From Hydrogenophaga sp. (lineage in GTDB: Bacteria > Pseudomonadota > Gammaproteobacteria > Burkholderiales > Burkholderiaceae_C): a stretch of DNA of 64,000 nucleotides. Below are positions 56,033-64,000 of the stretch, piece by piece (the first letter of the stretch is position 1; each line of letters opens with the position of its first letter). The DNA is taken from contig NZ_JAUCZG010000006.1 of assembly GCF_030373225.1 (NCBI RefSeq), positions 87,159 through 151,158 on the forward strand. Reading direction: 5' to 3'. The notes under the pieces were generated by a model, which saw only the letters and a program-made list of their open reading frames with translations, was not told the DNA's origin and ran no database searches. Position numbers and translations under genes: made by a program.

Positions 56033-58243
56033 TCAGGCAGCCGCCTTCACTTTCAGGCGCCAGGCATGCAGCAGCGGCTCGGTGTAGCCGCTGGGCTGTG
56101 CCTTGCCCTTGAACACCAGGTCCAGCGCCGCCTGGTAGGCCATGCTGGTCTTGAAGTTGCCGGCCATCTTCTTGTAAAACGGGTCGCCGGCGTTCTGGCC
56201 GTCCACCACGGCGGCCATGCGCTCGAAGGTTTGGGTCACTTGCGCTTCGGTCACCACGCCGTGGTGCAGCCAGTTGGCCATGTGCTGGCTGGAAATGCGC
56301 AGCGTGGCGCGGTCTTCCATCAGGCCCACGTTGTGGATGTCGGGCACCTTGGAGCAGCCCACGCCCTGGTCGACCCAGCGCACCACATAGCCCAGGATGC
56401 CCTGCGCGTTGTTGTCCAGCTCCTGCTGTTTCTCGGCCTCGCTCCAGTTCGGCGTGGCCGTCACGGGCACGGTCAGCAGGCCGGTGAGCAGCACGTCACG
56501 CTCCTTGTTCGCGTCGATCTTCTCCAGCTCTTTCTGCACGTCACTCACCAGCACCTGGTGGTAGTGCAGGCTGTGCAGCGTGGCGCCGGTGGGGCTGGGC
56601 ACCCAGGCGGTGTTGGCACCGGCCTTGGGGTGTGCAATCTTCTGCTTGAGCATCTCGGCCATCAGGTCGGGCATGGCCCACATGCCCTTGCCGATCTGTG
56701 CGCGTCCGCGCAGGCCGCAGCTCAGGCCCACCAGCACGTTGTTGCGCTCGTAGCTCTGGATCCAGGCGCTGGTTTTCATGTCGCCCTTGCGCACCATGGG
56801 GCCGGCCAGCATGGCGCTGTGCATCTCGTCGCCGGTGCGGTCCAGGAAGCCGGTGTTGATGAAGGCCACGCGGCTCGAAGCCGCGGCAATGCAGGCCTTG
56901 AGGTTCACCGAGGTGCGGCGCTCTTCGTCCATGATGCCGAGCTTGACCGTGCTCTCGGGCAGGCCGAGCAGTTGCTCCACGCGGGCAAAGAGTTCGGCGG
57001 CAAACGCCACCTCGGCCGGGCCGTGCATCTTGGGCTTGACGATGTAGACCGAGCCCTTGCGCGAGTTGCGGATGGCGTCTTTCTTCGTGCGCTTCAGGTC
57101 GTGCAGGGCGATGGTGGTGGTGACCACCGCGTCCATGATGCCTTCGGGAATTTCCTGGCCGTCCGCGCCCCACAGGATGGCCGGGTTGGTCATGAGGTGG
57201 CCCACGTTGCGCAGGAACATGAGCGATCGGCCATGCAGGCGGACCTTGCCCTGGCCGCTGGCGGCGGTGTATTCGCGGTCGGCGTTGAGGCCGCGGGTGA
57301 AGGTGGTGCCGCCCTTGCTCACCGATTCGGTCAGCGTGGCCTGCAGGATGCCGAGCCAGTTGCTGTAGGCCAGCACCTTGTCTTCAGCGTCCACCGCGGC
57401 AATGGAGTCTTCGAGGTCGAGGATGGTGGAGAGCGCGGCTTCCAGCACCAGGTCGCTCACGCCGGCGGCGTCGGTCTTGCCAATCGGCGTGTTGCGGTCG
57501 ATCTGGATGTCCAGGTGCAGGCCGTTGTGCTTGAGCAGCACCGAGCTGGGGGCCTTCGTCTCACCCTGGTAGCCCACCAGCTGCGCCTTGTCGGCCAGCT
57601 TGGCTGACCCGCCTTCGGCCAGGCCCACCACCAGCTCGCCGTCCTTGTTGATCTTGTAACTGGTGGAGCCTACATGCGAGCCCTTCTTCAGCGGCGCGGT
57701 GCGGTCGAGCACATGGCGCGCGTATGCAATGACCTTGGCGCCGCGCTTGGGGTTGTAGCCACCCTTCTTGCCGATCTTCTCGCAACCCTTGTCATCCGAG
57801 ATCACGTCGGTGCCGTACAGCGCGTCGTACAGCGAACCCCAGCGCGCATTGGCGGCGTTCAGCGCATAGCGCGCATTCAGGATCGGCACCACCAGCTGCG
57901 GTCCGGCCTGCACCGCCAGCTCGTCGTCCACATTCTTCGTGGTCGCGCGCACCTTCTTGGGCTGCGGCACCAGGTAGCCAATGCCTTCAAGGAAAGAGCG
58001 GTACGCCGCCATGTCGGCAATCGGGCCAGGGTGGGCCGCGTGCCAGGTGTCCAGCTCGGTCTGCAGGCGGTCGCGCTCGGCGAGCAGCGCGGCGTTTTGG
58101 GGCGCGAGGTCGGCCACGATGGCGTCAAAGCCCGCCCAGAAGGCGGACTCGCTCACGCCGGTGCCGGGCAGCACCTTCTGGTTGATGAAATCGGCGAGCA
58201 CGGTGGCGACCTGAAGGCCGTGGATCTGGGTGCGTTGTGTCAT
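56033..58243 (-). CDS. glcB: Malate synthase G
   Basis: The product is 736 aa. It condenses glyoxylate with acetyl-CoA to malate. The long G-type form is recognised by [32 protein letters not shown], the catalytic barrel segment [23 protein letters not shown], and the C-terminal [26 protein letters not shown]. No isocitrate lyase is adjacent, so it may serve glycolate/glyoxylate use or the glyoxylate shunt from elsewhere. A family-1 repeat arm lies in its leader. Confidence 0.97.
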   Translation of the reverse strand: MTQRTQIHGLQVATVLADFINQKVLPGTGVSESAFWAGFDAIVADLAPQNAALLAERDRLQTELDTWHAAHPGPIADMAAYRSFLEGIGYLVPQPKKVRATTKNVDDELAVQAGPQLVVPILNARYALNAANARWGSLYDALYGTDVISDDKGCEKIGKKGGYNPKRGAKVIAYARHVLDRTAPLKKGSHVGSTSYKINKDGELVVGLAEGGSAKLADKAQLVGYQGETKAPSSVLLKHNGLHLDIQIDRNTPIGKTDAAGVSDLVLEAALSTILDLEDSIAAVDAEDKVLAYSNWLGILQATLTESVSKGGTTFTRGLNADREYTAASGQGKVRLHGRSLMFLRNVGHLMTNPAILWGADGQEIPEGIMDAVVTTTIALHDLKRTKKDAIRNSRKGSVYIVKPKMHGPAEVAFAAELFARVEQLLGLPESTVKLGIMDEERRTSVNLKACIAAASSRVAFINTGFLDRTGDEMHSAMLAGPMVRKGDMKTSAWIQSYERNNVLVGLSCGLRGRAQIGKGMWAMPDLMAEMLKQKIAHPKAGANTAWVPSPTGATLHSLHYHQVLVSDVQKELEKIDANKERDVLLTGLLTVPVTATPNWSEAEKQQELDNNAQGILGYVVRWVDQGVGCSKVPDIHNVGLMEDRATLRISSQHMANWLHHGVVTEAQVTQTFERMAAVVDGQNAGDPFYKKMAGNFKTSMAYQAALDLVFKGKAQPSGYTEPLLHAWRLKVKAAA

Positions 58244-58262
58244 GGTGGATTCACTGGTGAGG

Positions 58263-58287
58263 GCTTCGACAGGCTCAGCCCGAACGG
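58263..58287. repeat. Dispersed REP-like repeat (family 1), single arm
   Basis: GCTTCGACAGGCTCAGCCCGAACGG, one arm only. It starts about 20 bases upstream of the glcB start codon, in the gap to the dehalogenase gene. Confidence 0.8.
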
Positions 58288-58314
58288 GAGGGTGGGGAGG
58301 GTGAGAAAAGGAAA

Positions 58315-59013
58315 TCAGTCAAAAAAGGCGAGCACATCGCCCAGCTGGTTGCCGGTGCGGTGGGGCTGGGTGCCGAGCTCTTCAAACGGCAGATTTTGCC
58401 GGTTCACCCACAGCGTGCGGTAGCCGTACCAGGTGGCGGCCAGTGCGTCCCAGGCGTTGCTGCTGACGAACACGATCTGCCCGCAGGCCAGGCCGGTGGC
58501 TTGTTCGCCCAGTGCGTAGGCCTCGGGGTGGGTCTTGTACTTGCGGATCGGGTCGACGCTGATCACGTGATCGAGCAGACCTTCCAACCCCGCGCTGCGC
58601 ACCGCAATGCCCAGCATGTCGGGGTCGCCGTTGCTCAGGATGCCGGTGGCCACGCCGCGCTCGCGCAGCGCCTGCAGCACGGCGCGGTTCTCCGGAAAGG
58701 CCGAGAGGTGGCGGTACTGGTTCATGAGTCGCGCAGCGCGCTCTTCAAACGCGGGCCAGTTGCTGCGCGCCTCGGGTGCAATGGTCTTGATGGCGTAGGC
58801 GAGGGCACTCTGCGTGAGCGCCCAGAACGGCCGGTAGTGCGCGCCGTTGTCGCTGGTGGTCACCAGCCGCGTGTACTCGATCTGCTTGTCGCGCCACAGC
58901 GTGGCCAGACGTGAGCCTTGCCCAGGGAAGAGCTGCTCGGCGAGCAGGCCCACGCTGTACACGTCGAAGAGCGTGCCGTAGGCGTCGAAGAGGACTGCGC
59001 GGGGTTTTTGCAT
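58315..59013 (-). CDS. Haloacid dehalogenase, type II
   Basis: From the ATG at 59013 the product is 232 aa; a start at 59031 (238 aa) is also possible. HAD-superfamily motifs: nucleophile Asp in [15 protein letters not shown], motif [10 protein letters not shown], Lys in [10 protein letters not shown], and motif [25 protein letters not shown]. Characterised members hydrolyse L-2-haloacids; many annotated ones have other small substrates. It lies 70 bases upstream of glcB, so a glyoxylate- or 2-hydroxyacid-related role is conceivable but unproven. Confidence 0.9.
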   Translation of the reverse strand: MQKPRAVLFDAYGTLFDVYSVGLLAEQLFPGQGSRLATLWRDKQIEYTRLVTTSDNGAHYRPFWALTQSALAYAIKTIAPEARSNWPAFEERAARLMNQYRHLSAFPENRAVLQALRERGVATGILSNGDPDMLGIAVRSAGLEGLLDHVISVDPIRKYKTHPEAYALGEQATGLACGQIVFVSSNAWDALAATWYGYRTLWVNRQNLPFEELGTQPHRTGNQLGDVLAFFD

Positions 59014-59109
59014 CCCTGCACTGTATTCCACACTTTCTCAGGCATTAATGACTGCCTTTGGCGAGCATCAGTGACATTTAGGTGCGCAATAAGCGACCAA
59101 GCGAGTTCC

Positions 59110-59739
59110 TCATGGCTTCAACCACAAGGCGAATCGTCTGCTCCAGGTCAACGGGGGAAGGATGGTCGCAAGCTTGTGGAGATGCGCCTTGCCCTCTGCA
59201 ATCGTCGGCCGGGGACCGGGTGCCGTCTTGCTCGCCTCCAGCATCGAGTAGTGCGCCAGATGTGTCGTCGCCTTCAGCCCCATGGCGGGTCGGCAGTTGG
59301 CCGCTGCCACTGCGGTGGACAGGGTTGCGGCCAGCACCAAATCTGCCGGTGTCAGCCCCTGGCGTTGTGCAAACGCCCAGTAGACGGGCTCGAACGTGTC
59401 GCGCGCCTGCTGCATCGTCAGGCGCCGCTCATCACAGGAGCCGACTTCAAGACTCTCGACCGTTTCGTCTCCGGAATCACCTCGCGCAGCCATGACCGCA
59501 ATCAAGTTGAAGCATTCGGGCAGACGAGCGTTCACTTCCTCACTCAAGACGACGGTTCCAGGCTTGACGTCCACACGACCGTCCACTTCCAACCTGTACA
59601 GGATGGTGCCTGCCATCCATGCTGAACACGCGAGATAGGTGGCCGCATGCACATTGCCGCCATCGATGAGAGGCTTTCTGATCACAAGATCCAAAGTGTC
59701 TGCGGCTTGTCGAATGTGAGAATCGTTCCAATCGCTCAT
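59110..59739 (-). CDS. Hypothetical protein
   Basis: From the ATG at 59739 (GAAGGAAG upstream) the product is 209 aa, soluble and mainly helical by composition. I recognise no domain. It lies at the start of the region downstream of the CdiA-like locus and is less GC-rich than housekeeping genes nearby, so it may belong to that accessory cargo. Confidence 0.6.
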   Translation of the reverse strand: MSDWNDSHIRQAADTLDLVIRKPLIDGGNVHAATYLACSAWMAGTILYRLEVDGRVDVKPGTVVLSEEVNARLPECFNLIAVMAARGDSGDETVESLEVGSCDERRLTMQQARDTFEPVYWAFAQRQGLTPADLVLAATLSTAVAAANCRPAMGLKATTHLAHYSMLEASKTAPGPRPTIAEGKAHLHKLATILPPLTWSRRFALWLKP

Positions 59740-59796
59740 GGTTACTTCCTTCAAAAATGTTGAGTGAGCAGTTCATTTGTTTGATTTTGGTGTTGA

Positions 59797-60078
59797 TCAA
59801 CGGCAGCGGTGCGGACTCTGCGGCTTGAGTTCCTCTTTCGTCTTCACATTGCGAATCACGATCGTGGCGCCGCGATGTACGGAGCAAAAGCCCGCGAGCA
59901 CGGTGTAAATACTTCGCCCATCTGCAATCGTGACCATGCCGGTTTTGATCGGCTTTCCCTGCGCATCGGTCGCCTCGAATCCAAAATAGCCCTCGGGCGT
60001 GGAGCAGGCGCTTGCAAGCAAAAGTGCAAGTGAAGCGAATGAGGTTTTCAACGTACGCGTCTGGATATATTTGTTCAT
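59797..60078 (-). CDS. Small lipoprotein, unknown function
   Basis: From the ATG at 60078 (AAGGAAAAAC upstream) the product is 93 aa. The signal peptide ends in lipobox LLASAC, followed by a compact beta-rich domain with a cysteine (GFCSVHRGATIVIRNV) and a C-terminal Cys. Unrecognised. It lies within the minus-strand run that follows the CdiA-like toxin. Confidence 0.6.
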   Translation of the reverse strand: MNKYIQTRTLKTSFASLALLLASACSTPEGYFGFEATDAQGKPIKTGMVTIADGRSIYTVLAGFCSVHRGATIVIRNVKTKEELKPQSPHRCR

Positions 60079-60198
60079 ATGTTTTTCCTTGGTTTTAGAA
60101 AATGTTGGAGGGTTTACATAATTCGGTGGTATCCCCGGCGCCCAGCGCCTACCATTCAAAAGATGTTGCCTTTGTGTCCGCCGTACACAAGCGGAAGC

Positions 60199-60456
60199 CT
60201 ATTGTTGACGTGGCTTGCCGCCTGTGGTTTGCTCAATCACAATGACCCAATTTCGTTCTTCGGCCTCTCTTTCAAATCGAGCAAAAAGTTCTTTTAGATG
60301 CCGTCTCTTGATTGCCGTATTTGATCCGTCCCAGCAAGGCCTTAGTGGCAAAACCAGATAAAATTTCGCCTCCAAAATCCATTCGCCTACGAAAGTGTTA
60401 GTGTGAGTTTCATCTTCTGTCCAAGTAATGGACCAAGGAGTGGACTTGGTGATCAT
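60199..60456 (-). CDS. Hypothetical small protein
   Basis: The product is 85 aa from the ATG at 60456 with AAAGGA upstream. Trp-rich and mixed-charge (TPWSITWTEDETHTNTFVGEWILEAKFYLVLPLRPCW...). No known domain. It follows the presumptive immunity gene by about 110 bases on the same strand. Low-to-moderate confidence that it is real. Confidence 0.5.
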   Translation of the reverse strand: MITKSTPWSITWTEDETHTNTFVGEWILEAKFYLVLPLRPCWDGSNTAIKRRHLKELFARFEREAEERNWVIVIEQTTGGKPRQQ

Positions 60457-60567
60457 TGAGAATCCTTTGCGAGGCTGTTAATGTGCTTTCGAATGGCCCA
60501 AGAAACAACGTCGAAGGTATTCAGAATATGCCAAAAATCGGCGATGTGGATTGATTGATGACGGTGG

Positions 60568-61101
60568 CTATTTCAATTGCTCTTTGTCTTGATTGTTTAG
60601 GCAGCGATCGTACCCATCTCTATCGGTTGATTTCATCAAGATTACGGAGTTAAAAAAACTGCGTTTGCTTTGAGTTGTTCCATCCCGTATCGCTGCAAGC
60701 CCTTGCAAAGTGATTATTGGCAAAAGCTTGTCGAACGCCTGCAGATGGGTGTGCAAATTGTCCATTTTGATGGCGGCGTGAGAGGTAAATAGATCTAGGT
60801 CAGGGTGATCTTCGAATCTTTGTAGCCGCAATAATTCGATGTCAAGCAGATTGAGGTCAAGGCAAATTCCAAGAGCTGACCCACCCCAAATCATCAAACT
60901 ACTTGTAATGTCTATTAAAGAAACTTCGAGATAGTTTTCTCGAAGCACATCCTTTACTTCAATGATCAGGCCGTGTCTATGCAGGAGTAGGCTATATTGA
61001 TCGTTTTTCATGCACAATTTGGCGCGCATTTCGTTTTTCTTAAGAAACTCTTGAACGAATGCGATATTGGCTATTTGAACGATTTTCTTGCTGGTGATCA
61101 T
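60568..61101 (-). CDS. Presumptive immunity protein for the CdiA-like toxin
   Basis: From the ATG at 61101 the product is 177 aa. The start overlaps the stop of the CdiA-like gene (ATGA), and AAAGGATGG lies about eight bases upstream, so it is translated right after the toxin. It is clearly AT-richer than the rest of the window. I recognise no family. Position, overlap and composition are the standard signs of a CdiI-type immunity gene, which would bind and block the toxin tip. The track's longer ORF runs into the toxin gene and is rejected. Confidence 0.72.
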   Translation of the reverse strand: MITSKKIVQIANIAFVQEFLKKNEMRAKLCMKNDQYSLLLHRHGLIIEVKDVLRENYLEVSLIDITSSLMIWGGSALGICLDLNLLDIELLRLQRFEDHPDLDLFTSHAAIKMDNLHTHLQAFDKLLPIITLQGLAAIRDGTTQSKRSFFNSVILMKSTDRDGYDRCLNNQDKEQLK

Positions 61102-64000
61102 TTGAACCATCCTTTGATTTCGATCCACTGGGTACCGCTGAGATTGATTGGTTTGTAATCGAGCTTCGCAAGATATTGCAGCTCCTGCGCATAGACCCCA
61201 AGAGGGCGGCCGGACTTGGCATCGATATACATCCATTTATCCATGGGTATCGTTGCCAGCGCAATATCATCTTGTCTTAATACGGCTTGATCTAAAAATG
61301 GCCGATTTATTTTTTCGAAGAATTGGCCGGCTGCAGCTTCTTCAACTTCCTTGCTGACATTCAGCACGTTAAAGCTGCCTGGCCTTGCACCGAAATCGAT
61401 CGATTCATGTGCGTGCATTTGCTCGTTGATTGCACTATTCATGTCGGACGCAAATCGCCCTAAAACAGTGGTCGTTTTATGCGGATTGGGCGGAATGACT
61501 CCTGCAGAGGTTTGTAGACCAACTGGCGAACTGGAGGATCCATCAGCCCAAAAGTTGTTGTCAATCCTTGCTTGGTTCTTGGCTTTCGCTTCAGCTTCGG
61601 CCACTACCTTGGCAACCTGCGCACGCTTGACCGCATCGACTGTGACCTTCGCCCCGCCGGTTGTTATCGCAGTCACGCCGCTGCCCAGCGTGATCAGGTC
61701 CACCAACGCCTCGCCCCTGACACTGGGGTCTGTGCTGTTGAGCCTTGCGCTCAGATCTGCAGGCAGGCCCGTGATGGCGTTGGCGCTGTCGATCAGTGTC
61801 TGCTGCATGCCGTTTTCGGCAATCGCCTGCACGGTCATTGCAATGCCGACAACAGCACCCGCCAGCATCCCTGGGGGCGAGATTTTGAGCAGACCCTTGC
61901 CCACTCCGTGGAGGAAGGGGTTGCCTACCGCCTGCCGGTACTTGAATGCCTGGCTTTGAACGCTTGCACGTTCTGCCGTATCGACCAGATTGCCGAACTG
62001 GCCCGTGTAGCTCTTTGATGCGAACTGGATTGCCGCAGTCCAGCTCTGGCAGGCGGCGCTTGCGGGGCTTTGGCACGCTTGATCGATTTGCTGGTCGCGC
62101 CAGACATCAAGCCGATTGAGATGATCGATCTCGGCCTGTATTTTCTGACGGCAGGCTGCGTCTGTGCATGCGCGCAGATCACCATGCAATTTCAGACGTC
62201 TACTGGCTTCAGCGTGCGTCAGAAAGTTGTTCTGTACCTCGTTGAATGCTGCGGTAGCGCCTGAGATGCCTCCAGCACCGGCACCCAAGGCGGTGCTCGC
62301 TGCGGCCGTGATCACATCCCTCAAGAGGCCTTCAATGCCTGCTTCTTGCAGTGCATTGGCCACCACGGGCGCAGTGAGCGTGCCAGCGGCTGCGCCCGCT
62401 GCACCGGCCGCGCCGCCAGTCAACGCGCCGATGGTGGTGTGAGCTAGCAAACGAAGGGTGCCGTTGTCGCCCCAGTTCGACTCCATTTGTTGGGCCTGGG
62501 CGAGGAGGTCGGTCCTTCTGTCCGGATCGGGTTCGGCGTTAGCCTGCTCGCGCAAATCGCCAGCCCGTTTCAACTGGGTGGTGGCGTAGTCGCCAACAGC
62601 TTTGCTGGCTTGCTTGCCGAACTCGGCGGTGATGGCAATCTGCGCGTTGACCTCATCCTTGACGCGCTCCCTGTCGAAGATCGGCGCGATGCCGCTTTCG
62701 GCGTCCCCTGTTCTGGCCTGCGTTTCACCTGCGATACCCGAGATTGCCGAGGCGGTGACCGACGTAGCGGCGCCCTTGTCCGAGCCGATGCCAGCACTGC
62801 CCACCGGCCCGGTGGGCGCAACGGCCGACGCCTTTTCCACCGCGGTCTTCGCCGTGCTCTGATCCCCCAGCTTGCCGCTGAGGGACGCGTTCACCGAGTA
62901 ACCGTCGGCCTGGTACGCAGACTGGTTGTGAATAGCGGAGATCTCAAGCCCGCCCTGGCTGTCGAACCGGTTGGCACCGGCCTCCACCGCCACCTGCGTG
63001 CTGGTGATCGCGCCGCCGATCAACGTGGTCTTGCCACGGGTGGTCACGTCAAAGCCGCCGTCGCCTGCGCGGATGGCGCTTTGTTCCCTGACGCTGGCGT
63101 AGGTGCTGTCGATTCCGGTCTTGCCGACACCACCACTGACGCTGGACGCGCCGTAGCACAACGGTGGGATGCACAGGCTCACGCCTGCGCTGGCGCTCTC
63201 GCTCTTCTCGCTGTAGGTGGCTCGGTCCTGCAGGCTCTCGATGATCAAGTCGCCGCCGATGCTTGCCTGAACATTCGGAGCTGTCACCACGGCGCCGCGC
63301 AGCGTGGTGTCCGCGCCCGATTCGAGCTCGACCCGCTGGCCGGCCCGAACGTGGGTGTTGTTGTGGGTGATCTCTTCGTCTTTGCCTTGGCCCTTGCTGC
63401 GGCTGGCGTTGACGTTGATGCTGAAGCCTGTCTGTGCGCCGCCCACGTTGAAGCCCATGCCGACGCTGCCGCTCTTGCTGCTGTGGCTGTTGGTCTCACG
63501 TGTGGTGCTGGTGGCAGCCAGCAGGTGAATGTCACCTTCGGCCTTGAACCGAGCGGTGTCGCCGGCTTCGACCGAGCTGCCCTGGATGAGAATCGAGCCA
63601 GGGTCGGGATGCCCTTCGACAGGCTCAGGGCGAACGGCGGAAGGGATTGCGGTCAGTGTCACATCGCCCCCAGCCACCACGTTGGAGCCGTGCGCGCCTA
63701 CGCGCACGACCTCGCTGTTGCTCTGGCTCTTGCTGGAGCCGAGATTGATGTTGATGCCGATGCTTGCCGCCGCAGCCGGGTTGTTTGCAATCGACTTCAC
63801 TGTGTCGACCACCTGCTTGCCCTGCAGGGCCGCCACCGCCAGACCCAGCGCCTGCGTTCTGCCATCGCGGGTGTTGCTCAAGGCTTCGGCGGTGTTGGCC
63901 ACGCCTTGCAGTGCGTCGATCACTGGGTTGGACAGGCTCAGCGATATACCGCTCTGCTTGAACTTCTCCGCGCTGGTGCTGCGCTCGGTGGTGCGCGCTT
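61098..64000 (-). CDS. Filamentous haemagglutinin / CdiA-like protein, C-terminal part (5' end beyond the window)
   Basis: The frame is open to the right edge, beyond the track's GTG at 63923 (about 965 codons visible). Upstream part: haemagglutinin-type beta-helix repeats (SRSKGQGKDEEITHNNTHVRAG; GGAITSTQVAVEAGANRFDSQGGLEISAIHNQSAY). Then an Ala-rich pre-toxin region with hydrophobic segments ([26 protein letters not shown]), NNFLTHAEA, a Cys-containing helical linker, and from about residue 800 of the visible part an AT-richer tip starting near PHKTTTVLG and ending EIKGWFK. The tip is an unrecognised toxin domain. Such giant proteins are exported by a TpsB/CdiB partner, not in this window. 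A translated family-1 repeat (VRPEPVEG) interrupts the repeat region. Confidence 0.85.
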   Translation of the reverse strand, partial: ARTTERSTSAEKFKQSGISLSLSNPVIDALQGVANTAEALSNTRDGRTQALGLAVAALQGKQVVDTVKSIANNPAAAASIGININLGSSKSQSNSEVVRVGAHGSNVVAGGDVTLTAIPSAVRPEPVEGHPDPGSILIQGSSVEAGDTARFKAEGDIHLLAATSTTRETNSHSSKSGSVGMGFNVGGAQTGFSINVNASRSKGQGKDEEITHNNTHVRAGQRVELESGADTTLRGAVVTAPNVQASIGGDLIIESLQDRATYSEKSESASAGVSLCIPPLCYGASSVSGGVGKTGIDSTYASVREQSAIRAGDGGFDVTTRGKTTLIGGAITSTQVAVEAGANRFDSQGGLEISAIHNQSAYQADGYSVNASLSGKLGDQSTAKTAVEKASAVAPTGPVGSAGIGSDKGAATSVTASAISGIAGETQARTGDAESGIAPIFDRERVKDEVNAQIAITAEFGKQASKAVGDYATTQLKRAGDLREQANAEPDPDRRTDLLAQAQQMESNWGDNGTLRLLAHTTIGALTGGAAGAAGAAAGTLTAPVVANALQEAGIEGLLRDVITAAASTALGAGAGGISGATAAFNEVQNNFLTHAEASRRLKLHGDLRACTDAACRQKIQAEIDHLNRLDVWRDQQIDQACQSPASAACQSWTAAIQFASKSYTGQFGNLVDTAERASVQSQAFKYRQAVGNPFLHGVGKGLLKISPPGMLAGAVVGIAMTVQAIAENGMQQTLIDSANAITGLPADLSARLNSTDPSVRGEALVDLITLGSGVTAITTGGAKVTVDAVKRAQVAKVVAEAEAKAKNQARIDNNFWADGSSSSPVGLQTSAGVIPPNPHKTTTVLGRFASDMNSAINEQMHAHESIDFGARPGSFNVLNVSKEVEEAAAGQFFEKINRPFLDQAVLRQDDIALATIPMDKWMYIDAKSGRPLGVYAQELQYLAKLDYKPINLSGTQWIEIKGWFK
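63612..63638. repeat. Dispersed REP-like repeat (family 1) inside the CdiA-like gene
   Basis: CCCTTCGACAGGCTCAGGGCGAACGG, a single arm lying in frame within the haemagglutinin repeat region. On the minus strand it encodes the peptide VRPEPVEGHP. Confidence 0.85.

Noticed and set aside
1-64000. Search for tRNA, rRNA, CRISPR arrays, integrases and phage genes
   Set aside because: None seen by eye; no cloverleaf with TTCGA-type arm, no rRNA-like stretch, no repeat-spacer array and no recombinase motif.

Overview
The window is GC-rich chromosomal DNA from a betaproteobacterium, most likely a member of the Comamonadaceae (Hydrogenophaga/Acidovorax-like). This rests on gene order (hpf-ptsN-hprK; fur/bamE-dapB-exbB-exbD-leuS-lptE-holA; proA; gshA ... 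gshB), codon usage, and two dispersed repeat families that I associate with this group. It carries about 60 protein genes. I see no rRNA, tRNA, CRISPR array or transposase.

Layout. 1-10.4 kb is a conserved housekeeping block: patatin (cut by the edge), hpf, ptsN, hprK, fur, bamE, dapB, an ExbB/ExbD pair, leuS, lptE, holA. 10.3-27.6 kb looks like an accessory block inserted between holA and proA, which are neighbours in many relatives. It holds a 7TM-type sensor kinase, an AraC regulator divergent from a five-gene branched-chain-type ABC transporter plus an NahF-like aldehyde dehydrogenase, and a two-gene surface locus: a predicted outer-membrane beta-barrel directly followed by a 1919-residue exported protein of about 20 bacterial Ig-like repeats. 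27.6-35.3 kb holds proA, gshA, kup, a BenE-like transporter, gshB, a VF530 protein and an SMR transporter. 35.4-45.5 kb holds an alpha/beta hydrolase, a nitrate/sulfonate-type ABC transporter, a class II amidotransferase, an MFS pump, a CWC protein, two multi-haem cytochromes c, a lipoprotein and an SGNH hydrolase. 45.6-51.9 kb is a minus-strand TRAP transporter / TSUP exporter / gamma-glutamyltransferase-family operon with an Lrp/AsnC regulator.

52-55.6 kb is a small, decaying accessory patch: a TumE/TumA-like toxin-antitoxin pair, a zinc-ribbon protein with a nucleoside-deoxyribosyltransferase/TIR-like C-terminus split by an in-frame amber stop, and a DUF4143 ATPase with an N-terminal frameshift. 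56-59 kb holds malate synthase G and a haloacid dehalogenase. 59-64 kb is the tip of a contact-dependent-inhibition-type locus: the C-terminal ~965 codons of a filamentous haemagglutinin/CdiA-like protein (it runs off the right edge), an overlapping AT-rich presumptive immunity gene, and three small unrecognised genes.

Strongest leads. (1) The barrel plus giant Ig-repeat pair may be a split version of an inverse-autotransporter-like adhesin. (2) Two dispersed repeat families have entered coding sequence in frame: in an ABC ATPase, in a VF530 protein and in the CdiA-like protein. (3) Three hairpin repeats punctuate the ABC operon exactly between its functional modules. (4) The CdiA-like protein carries a toxin tip I cannot name. 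All functional calls come from reading the sequence; no database search was run.
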